A stretch of DNA of 5,068 nucleotides from an uncultured Lachnospiraceae bacterium (GTDB lineage Bacteria; Bacillota; Clostridia; Lachnospirales; Lachnospiraceae): NCBI GenBank assembly GCA_902782625.1, contig CACZNZ010000350.1, positions 1 to 5,068 on the forward strand, in the 5' to 3' direction. Of this stretch, positions 1 through 5,068 are shown one piece after another. Under the pieces are notes generated by a model. The model did not search any database, was not told where the DNA came from, and saw only the letters and a program-made list of their open reading frames with translations. A program made the position numbers and the translations under genes. Position 1 is the stretch's first letter. The number at the start of each line of letters is the position of its first letter.

Positions 1-853
1 AGGGACGGACGGAGTAGGCACAAAACTTAAGATTGCATTTCTTCTTGATAAGCATGATACCATCGGCATTGACTGTGTTGCGATGTGTGTCAATGACATT
101 GCCTGTGCAGGAGGGGAACCACTTTTCTTCCTGGATTATATCGCCTGTGGCAAGAACTATCCGGAGAAGATTGCGCAGATTGTCAGTGGCGTGGCGGAAG
201 GCTGCAAACAAGCCGGCGCAGCCCTGATCGGCGGGGAGACGGCAGAGATGCCGGGATTTTATCCGAAAGACGAGTATGATCTTGCAGGATTTGCCGTAGG
301 AATTGTCGATGAAAAGAAGATGATCACCGGACAGGATATCCAGGAAGGAGATGTGCTGGTCGGCATCGCATCCTCCGGAATTCACAGTAACGGGTATTCC
401 CTGGTGCGAAAAGTGTTCTCGATGGAAAATGATGCTCTTTCCACTTATGTGGAGAGCCTTGGCATGACACTTGGAGAAGCTCTTTTAGTGCCGACAAAGA
501 TCTATGTAAAAGCTTTAAAAGCTGTAAAGGATGCCGGTGTGACAATCAGGGGATGTTCCCACATCACCGGAGGAGGCTTCTATGAGAATATCCCGAGAAT
601 GCTTCCTGAGGGAACCAGGGCTATCGTGGAAAAAGACAGCTATGAAGTTCCGCCAATCTTCAGACTTCTTTCCGAAGAGGGGAGCATCGAGGAACATGTA
701 ATGTATAATACCTACAATATGGGAATCGGCATGGTCCTGGCCCTTCGGCCGGAAGAAGTGCAGACAGCACTTGACGCCCTTGGAAATGCAGGAGAAAAAG
801 CCTGCATCATTGGAAGGATCGAGGCAGGCGAAAAAGGAGTGGAATTATGTTAA
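1..853 (+). CDS. purM: Phosphoribosylformylglycinamidine cyclo-ligase (AIR synthetase), 3' part, 5' end off window
   Basis: PurM closes the imidazole ring in de novo purine synthesis, converting FGAM and ATP to AIR, ADP and phosphate in the cytosol. The reading frame is already open at base 2, and the first visible residues are [12 protein letters not shown], a conserved PurM motif. The ATG at 83 is therefore internal and not the start. About 283 residues are visible; family members have about 340-350, so some 60 N-terminal residues are missing to the left. Further conserved blocks, in fragment numbering, are AMCVND near 28, [12 protein letters not shown] near 76, [14 protein letters not shown] near 122, [17 protein letters not shown] near 186 and [10 protein letters not shown] near 235. 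Together they cover most of the N-terminal ATP-binding domain and the whole AIRS C-terminal domain. The stop TAA at 851-853 lies inside purN, a 7-nt overlap that suggests translational coupling. No frameshift or missing motif is seen. Confidence 0.97.
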   Translation, partial: GTDGVGTKLKIAFLLDKHDTIGIDCVAMCVNDIACAGGEPLFFLDYIACGKNYPEKIAQIVSGVAEGCKQAGAALIGGETAEMPGFYPKDEYDLAGFAVGIVDEKKMITGQDIQEGDVLVGIASSGIHSNGYSLVRKVFSMENDALSTYVESLGMTLGEALLVPTKIYVKALKAVKDAGVTIRGCSHITGGGFYENIPRMLPEGTRAIVEKDSYEVPPIFRLLSEEGSIEEHVMYNTYNMGIGMVLALRPEEVQTALDALGNAGEKACIIGRIEAGEKGVELC

Positions 854-1473
854 GACTTGCAGTTCTGGTTTCCGGTGGCGGTACGAATCTGCAGGCAATC
901 ATGGATGCCATAGATGCCGGCAAGATCACCAATGCACAGATTGTCTCGGTCATCAGCAACAACAAAGGGGCCTACGCCCTTGAAAGGGCCAGAAAGTATG
1001 GAGCAGAAGCACTCCTTCTGTCCCCGAAGGACTATGAGACGAGGGAAGCATTCCATGAGGCATTGCTCCAGGCACTGCTCGAACGAGATATTGACCTTGT
1101 GGTACTGGCCGGATACCTGGTTGTGGTACCGCCGAATGTGATCGCCAGTTTCGAAAACAGGATCATCAATATTCACCCTTCCCTGATTCCGTCTTTTTGC
1201 GGAACAGGATGCTATGGACTTCATGTACATGAAAAGGCGCTGGAAAAGGGTGTAAAGGTTTCAGGTGCGACAGTACATTTTGTGGACGAAGGAACGGATA
1301 CCGGCCCGATCATTTTGCAGAAGGCTGTGGAAGTATTGCAGGATGATACTCCTGAGGTGCTGCAGCGAAGAATCATGGAGCAGGCAGAGTGGATAATCCT
1401 TCCGAAAGCGATCGATCTGATTGCGAATGGAAAAGTACGTGTGGATAAGAAAAAGGTTTGGATAGATCAATAG
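847..1473 (+). CDS. purN: Phosphoribosylglycinamide formyltransferase (GAR transformylase)
   Basis: PurN transfers the formyl group of 10-formyltetrahydrofolate to GAR, giving FGAR, in de novo purine synthesis. The 208-residue length is normal for the family. The N-terminus has the substrate-binding stretch [12 protein letters not shown] (residues 7-18). The catalytic triad aligned to E. coli N106/H108/D144 is visible as N108 and H110 in NIHPSLIP and D151 in DTGPIILQ. After NIHPSLIP the protein has a longer loop ([17 protein letters not shown], residues 116-132) than the short E. coli KYPGLHTH. A loop of this kind is typical of clostridial PurN. The start at 847 is supported by AGGAG at 835-839 with a 7-nt spacer. 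The gene overlaps purM by 7 nt and is followed after 14 nt by purD, so it belongs to the same operon. Confidence 0.97.
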   Translation: MLRLAVLVSGGGTNLQAIMDAIDAGKITNAQIVSVISNNKGAYALERARKYGAEALLLSPKDYETREAFHEALLQALLERDIDLVVLAGYLVVVPPNVIASFENRIINIHPSLIPSFCGTGCYGLHVHEKALEKGVKVSGATVHFVDEGTDTGPIILQKAVEVLQDDTPEVLQRRIMEQAEWIILPKAIDLIANGKVRVDKKKVWIDQ

Positions 1474-1476
1474 ACC

Positions 1477-1481
1477 GGAGG
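1477..1481 (+). promoter_or_regulatory. Ribosome binding site of purD
   Basis: GGAGG lies just after the purN stop codon (1471-1473), with a 6-nt spacer to the ATG at 1488. It decides the purD start: the upstream in-frame ATG at 1458 lies inside purN, would add ten residues without family similarity ([10 protein letters not shown]), and has no comparable site in front of it. Confidence 0.85.
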
Positions 1482-1487
1482 AAGAAA

Positions 1488-2759
1488 ATGAAAGTATTAA
1501 TCGTAGGAAGCGGCGGAAGAGAACATGCCATTGCATGGTCTGTCGCAAAAAGTGACAAAGTGGATAAGATTTACTGCGCACCGGGAAACGCCGGGATTGC
1601 AGAATATGCAGAGTGTGTGGATATCGGTGCCATGGAGTTTGAAAAGCTTGTAACATTTGCAAAAGACAATGCCATCGACCTGACGATCATCGGCATGGAT
1701 GATCCGCTTGTCGGCGGTGTGGTGGATGCTTTTGAAGCAGAAGGACTCCGTGTGTTCGGACCCCGCAAAAACGCGGCCATCATCGAAGGCTCCAAAGCAT
1801 TTTCCAAAGATCTGATGAAGAAATACCATATACCAACGGCTGCCTACGAGAACTTTGACAACAAAGAAGACGCACTTGCCTATCTTGAAACAGCGAAGTT
1901 CCCGATCGTTCTCAAAGCGGATGGGTTGGCTCTCGGGAAGGGAGTCTTGATCTGCAATACTCTCGAAGAGGCAAAAGAAGGCGTAAAGACGATCATGGAA
2001 GAAAAGAAATGCGGCGATGCAGGGAACCGGATGGTCATTGAAGAATTTATGACAGGCCGTGAGGTCTCTGTACTGGCTTTCTGTGACGGTAAAACAGTTC
2101 AATGCATGACAAGTGCCCAGGATCATAAACGTGCAAAGGATGGCGACCAGGGTCTTAATACAGGCGGCATGGGAACCTTCTCTCCAAGTCCTTTCTATAA
2201 CGATGAGGTCAAGGCTTTCTGCGAGGAACATATCTATCAGCCTACCATGGATGCCATGGCATCAGAGGGACGTCCCTTTGTCGGTGTATTATTTACAGGA
2301 CTCATGATCACAGAAGATGGACCAAAAGTCCTTGAATACAATGCCCGGTTCGGGGATCCTGAAGCACAGGTTGTCCTTCCTCGTATGAAGAATGATATTA
2401 TTGATGTGATGGAAGCATGTATTGACGGTTGCCTCAGTGACATTGATCTTCAGTTTGAAGATAATGCTGCTGTCTGCGTGGTTCTGGCTTCGGATGGTTA
2501 TCCGGTATCCTATCAAAAAGGTTTCGTGATCGAAGGATTAGATCGGTTCAAAGGGGTAGACGATTATTACTGCTTCCATGCCGGTTCGAAAAAAACAGAC
2601 AAGGGCATCGTGACCAACGGAGGACGCGTGCTTGGTGTAACGGCCAAAGGGAAAGACCTGAAAGAGGCAAGAAAGAAAGCCTACGAAGCGACAGAATGGA
2701 TCAGTTTTGAGAATAAATACATGCGCCATGATATCGGAAAGGCTATTGATGAGGCATGA
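1488..2759 (+). CDS. purD: Phosphoribosylamine--glycine ligase (GAR synthetase)
   Basis: PurD joins glycine to 5-phosphoribosylamine using ATP, giving GAR, the step before PurN. From the ATG at 1488 it is 423 residues, the usual length. The N-domain opens with MKVLIVGSGGREHAIAW (residues 1-17). The ATP-grasp region shows KADGLALGKGV (143-153), IEEFMTGREVS (184-194) and QDHKRAKDGDQGLNTGGMG (211-229). The GARS signature RFGDPEAQV, with metal- and ATP-binding acidic residues, sits at 287-295. The C-terminal domain has HAGSKK, GGRVLGVTAKG and the terminal helix ARKKAYEA. The usual GPExPL motif reads GMDDPLVGG here (69-77), a variant I associate with clostridial PurD. The gene lies 14 nt after purN, and its stop (TGA 2757-2759) abuts azlC. 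No defect is seen. Confidence 0.97.
   Translation: MKVLIVGSGGREHAIAWSVAKSDKVDKIYCAPGNAGIAEYAECVDIGAMEFEKLVTFAKDNAIDLTIIGMDDPLVGGVVDAFEAEGLRVFGPRKNAAIIEGSKAFSKDLMKKYHIPTAAYENFDNKEDALAYLETAKFPIVLKADGLALGKGVLICNTLEEAKEGVKTIMEEKKCGDAGNRMVIEEFMTGREVSVLAFCDGKTVQCMTSAQDHKRAKDGDQGLNTGGMGTFSPSPFYNDEVKAFCEEHIYQPTMDAMASEGRPFVGVLFTGLMITEDGPKVLEYNARFGDPEAQVVLPRMKNDIIDVMEACIDGCLSDIDLQFEDNAAVCVVLASDGYPVSYQKGFVIEGLDRFKGVDDYYCFHAGSKKTDKGIVTNGGRVLGVTAKGKDLKEARKKAYEATEWISFENKYMRHDIGKAIDEA
2750..2754 (+). promoter_or_regulatory. Ribosome binding site of azlC, inside the purD 3' end
   Basis: TGAGG lies in the last codons of purD. It is only 1 nt from the ATG at 2756, too close to serve it, but 7 nt from the ATG at 2762. 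This favours 2762 as the azlC start. The position implies that ribosomes finishing purD load azlC. The match is short, so the choice between the two starts, two codons apart, is not certain. Confidence 0.6.
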
Positions 2760-2761
2760 AT

Positions 2762-3463
2762 ATGGAATTCAGACGAGGAATCAGAGATGGATTTCCTATC
2801 TGCCTGGGATACTTTGCCGTATCCGTGGCATTCGGACTTCTGGCGGTAGAAAAGGGCTGCACGGTCGTGCAGTCCGTTCTCATTTCTCTGTGTAATTTAA
2901 CCAGTGCCGGACAATTCGCCGGACTTACCATCATTGCCGGAATGGGCTCATTGATTGAGCTGGCTCTTTCCCAGTTCGTCATCAACTTAAGATATATGCT
3001 GATGTCCATCTCTTTAAGTCAGAAACTTGATGAAGATGCTTCGGGCTTCTGGCGTTGGATTATCGGATTTGCAGTAACAGATGAGATTTATGCCGTAGCT
3101 ATGGGCAATGACAGGGTTCATCGGAATTATTTTCTGGGCTTGATGCTTACCCCCATTGCAGGTTGGACAACAGGAACGTTTTGCGGGGCCCTTTTGGGAA
3201 ATGTTCTCCCGGCGCTTATCACAGAGGCATTAGGTGTGGCTCTGTACGGGATGTTTATCGCCATCGTAGTCCCTGCGGCCAAAGAAAATTACCGCGTTCT
3301 GTTTGCGGTGGCAGTTGCAATCGCTGTCAGTATGGCAATGCACTATATTCCGATGCTTGCACGCATACCGGATGGATTTGCCATCATTATCTGCACCCTG
3401 ACGGCATCAGTCATCGGAGCGGTCCTGTTTCCGATAGAAGTGGAGGAAGAGGATGGAATATAG
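2762..3463 (+). CDS. azlC: AzlC family branched-chain amino acid exporter, large subunit
   Basis: AzlC is the larger integral-membrane subunit of the AzlCD exporter. In B. subtilis, AzlCD overproduction gives 4-azaleucine resistance, and homologues such as Corynebacterium BrnFE export branched-chain amino acids and methionine. The 233-residue product matches the family length. Family-like features are RRGIRDGFPICLGYFAVSVA near the N-terminus (4-23), NLTSAGQFAGL (45-55), QFVINLRYMLMSISLS (71-86), GWTTGTFCGALLG (134-146) and MFIAIVVPAAKENYR (164-178). Long hydrophobic stretches separate these blocks, and the C-terminus is acidic (EVEEEDGI). The alternative ATG at 2756 adds Met-Asn and would overlap purD by 4 nt. 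The gene lies 2 nt after purD with no terminator between them, and azlD follows with an 11-nt overlap. The family is clear; the transported substrate in this organism is inferred. Confidence 0.92.
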   Translation: MEFRRGIRDGFPICLGYFAVSVAFGLLAVEKGCTVVQSVLISLCNLTSAGQFAGLTIIAGMGSLIELALSQFVINLRYMLMSISLSQKLDEDASGFWRWIIGFAVTDEIYAVAMGNDRVHRNYFLGLMLTPIAGWTTGTFCGALLGNVLPALITEALGVALYGMFIAIVVPAAKENYRVLFAVAVAIAVSMAMHYIPMLARIPDGFAIIICTLTASVIGAVLFPIEVEEEDGI

Positions 3464-3770
3464 ATATTTTCTACCGTATCTTCTTGTTATGACGATCGTG
3501 ACCTATCTGGTCCGTGTCATTCCCCTTGTGTTGATGAAGAGAAAAATCACCAACCGATTTGTCCGCTCTTTTTTATTCTATATACCCTATACTGTACTGT
3601 CAGCGATGACCGTACCGGCGATTCTCTATGCGACCAATCATCTGGTCAGCGCGGTAATCGCACTGCTCGTCGCCATTGGACTTGCTCTTTTTAAGAGAGG
3701 ACTTATTGAGGTGGCCGTCGGAGCATGCAGCGCGGTTCTGATTGTAGAGATGCTGCTTACAGTTTTATAA
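3453..3770 (+). CDS. azlD: AzlD family branched-chain amino acid exporter, small subunit
   Basis: AzlD is the small hydrophobic partner of AzlC, and the two are thought to work together in the cytoplasmic membrane. The 105-residue product has the family's size. It also has the family pattern: an N-terminal hydrophobic helix running into TYLVRVIPLVLM (17-28), a basic loop KRKITNRFVRSF (29-40), then FYIPYTVLSAMTVPAIL (42-58), followed by two more hydrophobic segments (about 62-80 and 86-104). The start at 3453 is supported by GGAGG at 3442-3446 with a 6-nt spacer, and it overlaps the end of azlC by 11 nt, which fits co-translation of a subunit pair. The stop TAA at 3768-3770 is followed 13 nt later by the terminator, so this is the last gene of the + strand operon. 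Confidence 0.92.
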   Translation: MEYRYFLPYLLVMTIVTYLVRVIPLVLMKRKITNRFVRSFLFYIPYTVLSAMTVPAILYATNHLVSAVIALLVAIGLALFKRGLIEVAVGACSAVLIVEMLLTVL

Positions 3771-3783
3771 AATGTAATCAATC

Positions 3784-3817
3784 AAAAAAAGACTGCCGAC
3801 ACCGACAGTCTTTTTTT
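3784..3817. terminator. Bidirectional Rho-independent terminator between convergent genes
   Basis: Seven A's (3784-3790) lead into GACTG (3791-3795), which pairs with CAGTC (3806-3810), followed by seven T's (3811-3817). Inside the stem, one C/A mismatch precedes CG/CG pairing around an ACAC loop. The A and T tracts make the element symmetric, so each strand gives a hairpin followed by a U-run. It lies 13 nt after the azlD stop and 17 nt after the stop of the opposing permease gene, so it probably ends both transcripts. Confidence 0.93.
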
Positions 3818-3834
3818 CTATGCTTTGTTATTGT

Positions 3835-5068
3835 TTACAGGAAGATATACTTCAGGATAAAGATAGCAGCAAGAACATACATCAATGGAGTAACTTTCTT
3901 ACGATACTCTTTTCCTGCCATTACGTGAAGAATCACGTAAGAGATGATACCGAGGGAGATTCCCTCAGAAATCGAGTACAGGAACGGCATCGAGAAAATT
4001 GCGATATATGCAGGAATTGCTTCCATAGCATCATCCCAGCTGATCTTCACTACCTGCTGCATCATCATGAATCCGACGATGATCAGGGCAGGTGCAGTAG
4101 CAAATGACGGGATCGCCATAAAGATCGGGGAGAAGAATAAAGCAAGCAGGAAAAGAATTCCTGATGTAACGGAGGTAAGTCCGGTTCTTCCGCCTTCTGC
4201 AATACCTGAAGAGGATTCAACGAATGTTGTTACGGTAGAAGTACCAAGTAAAGCACCTGCAGAAGTTGCTACAGCATCTGCAAGAAGAGCTCCTTTGATA
4301 TGAGGAAGCTTGCCTTCTTCATCAAGCATATCTGCTTTGGCAGCACATCCAATCAAGGTTCCTAAAGTATCAAACATATCGACAAACAGGAAAGCAAGAA
4401 CGACAACGAGGAAATCAAGCGTGTGTTTCGTGATCGCAGACAGATCAAGTTTCATGAATGTCGGCGCCAGAGACTGCGGCATAGAGAATATACCAGTCGG
4501 GATCAGGCTGTAGAACCCTGCCTCAGGATTAGGTGTATACAGACCGATCAGCTGGCAGATAATACCGAGTGCCCATGTGATCAGGATACCTAAAAGGATA
4601 TTTCCCCGAACCTGACGGATGACCAGAATCGCAGTGATCAGGATACCGATCAGTGCAAGAATAACCGTGATTCCTTCATAGTGGAATGTGCCACTCTTAA
4701 TAGAGCCGCTGAACGAGAAAATCGTAACCAGCGTGGAACCGTCTACAGCAACATGAGCATTCTGAAGACCAATAAAGCAGATGAAGAGACCGATACCAAC
4801 GGATACCCCAAGCTCCAGTGTAGCAGGAATCGCGTTAAAGATCGCTTCACGAACATTGGTAAGTGTCATGGCGATAAAGATAAGACCTTCCACAAATACA
4901 GCAGCAAGTGCGATCTGCCAGGTATATCCCATGCCCATAACAACCGTGTAAGCCAGATAGGCATTCAGTCCCATTCCTGCGGAAAGGACGAAAGGAAGAT
5001 TCGCGAAAGCAGCCATACAGAAAGAACCAATCGCACTGGCAAGTGCAGTCGCTGTAAAGACAGCACCG
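3835..5068 (-). CDS. NCS2-family purine nucleobase permease (AdeP/PbuG type), N-terminus off window
   Basis: This is a polytopic membrane permease, probably a proton symporter for hypoxanthine, guanine or adenine. The frame stays open to the right edge: upstream of the Met at 5016 it reads GAVFTATALASAIGSFC, a normal family N-terminal block. That Met is therefore internal and the true start lies beyond the window. About 410 residues are visible; relatives have about 430-450, so only some 20-50 are missing. Fragment landmarks are ANLPFVLSAGMGLNAY (22-37), FVDMFDTLGTLIG (228-240, an acidic transmembrane segment 8-like motif) and a Thr/Ser/Gly-rich segment with FVESSSGIAEGGRTG (282-296), characteristic of the AdeP/GhxP/PbuG branch of NCS2. 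The stop TAA is at 3837-3835. It converges on the purine operon. The exact base transported cannot be read from the sequence, so no gene symbol is given. Any promoter or purine riboswitch would lie off the right edge. Confidence 0.93.
   Translation of the reverse strand, partial: GAVFTATALASAIGSFCMAAFANLPFVLSAGMGLNAYLAYTVVMGMGYTWQIALAAVFVEGLIFIAMTLTNVREAIFNAIPATLELGVSVGIGLFICFIGLQNAHVAVDGSTLVTIFSFSGSIKSGTFHYEGITVILALIGILITAILVIRQVRGNILLGILITWALGIICQLIGLYTPNPEAGFYSLIPTGIFSMPQSLAPTFMKLDLSAITKHTLDFLVVVLAFLFVDMFDTLGTLIGCAAKADMLDEEGKLPHIKGALLADAVATSAGALLGTSTVTTFVESSSGIAEGGRTGLTSVTSGILFLLALFFSPIFMAIPSFATAPALIIVGFMMMQQVVKISWDDAMEAIPAYIAIFSMPFLYSISEGISLGIISYVILHVMAGKEYRKKVTPLMYVLAAIFILKYIFL
3921..3940. 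repeat. Perfect 8-bp inverted repeat inside the permease gene
   Basis: TTACGTGA (3921-3928) and TCACGTAA (3933-3940) are perfect reverse complements around a 4-nt AGAA loop. They lie within the last 110 bases of the permease coding region. No T-run follows on either strand, so this is not a typical terminator. The encoded residues (SYVILHVM) look like ordinary family sequence. Confidence 0.6.
3952..3966. repeat. Perfect 6-bp inverted repeat inside the permease gene
   Basis: GAGGGA (3952-3957) and TCCCTC (3961-3966) form a perfect GC-rich stem around a 3-nt loop, 11 nt from the neighbouring repeat at 3921-3940. On the coding strand it spells the codons for EGISL. It may be a chance result of codon choice. 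Confidence 0.5.

Noticed and set aside
83..853. purM starting at the ATG at 83
   Set aside because: The frame continues upstream with the conserved PurM motif [12 protein letters not shown] to the window edge, so the ATG at 83 is internal.
850..1230. A 126-codon - strand open frame opposite purN
   Set aside because: It is antisense to intact purN, with no recognisable domain and no convincing ribosome binding site.
1261..1662. A 133-codon - strand open frame across the purN/purD junction
   Set aside because: It covers the ends of two real genes in antisense, and its composition is not protein-like.
1497..2231. A 244-codon open frame on the - strand opposite purD
   Set aside because: It lies wholly antisense to an intact, well-recognised purD. 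Its translation is rich in Cys, Phe and His without a family pattern, as expected of a shadow frame.
3163..3492. A 109-codon + strand open frame across azlC and azlD
   Set aside because: It is an alternative frame of azlC. Both AzlC and AzlD are read cleanly in their own frames.
3771..3834. A small RNA or promoter in the azlD/permease gap
   Set aside because: The 64-nt gap is almost filled by the bidirectional terminator, and no -35/-10 pair is evident.
3944..4303. A 119-codon + strand open frame within the permease region
   Set aside because: It is antisense to the NCS2 permease, whose conserved motifs fix the coding strand.

Overview
The window looks like a core-metabolism locus from a Gram-positive Clostridia genome, most likely Lachnospiraceae or a close relative. 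This is inferred from protein signatures: the clostridial-type PurN with an extended loop after NIHPSLIP, a PurD with GMDDPL in place of the common GPExPL, strong GGAGG ribosome binding sites, and tightly packed genes. The species cannot be fixed from the sequence alone.

Left part (1-2759, + strand): the 3' part of purM (its N-terminus lies off the left edge), then complete purN and purD. These encode three steps of de novo purine synthesis: GAR synthetase (PurD), GAR formyltransferase (PurN) and AIR synthetase (PurM). purM and purN overlap by 7 nt, and purN and purD are 14 nt apart. No purH lies between purN and purD, unlike the purMNHD order of Bacillus subtilis.

Middle (2762-3770, + strand): azlC and azlD, the two subunits of an AzlCD-type branched-chain amino acid exporter. 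azlC starts at the end of purD and azlD overlaps azlC by 11 nt. There is no terminator or room for a promoter after purD, so the exporter genes appear to be the tail of the purine operon. The unit ends at a symmetric A-tract/hairpin/T-tract terminator at 3784-3817.

Right part (3835-5068, - strand): a convergent gene for an NCS2-family (AdeP/PbuG-type, COG2252-like) purine nucleobase permease. It lacks its N-terminus, which lies off the right edge. The shared terminator in the 64-nt intergenic gap can serve both transcripts. The locus therefore places purine synthesis and probable purine-base uptake in adjacent, convergent units, with an amino acid exporter attached to the first. Nearly every base is accounted for by these six genes and the terminator. 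I see no mobile element, CRISPR array, RNA gene or evident undescribed system. The points worth a second look are the purine/azlCD linkage and two neighbouring perfect inverted repeats inside the permease gene.
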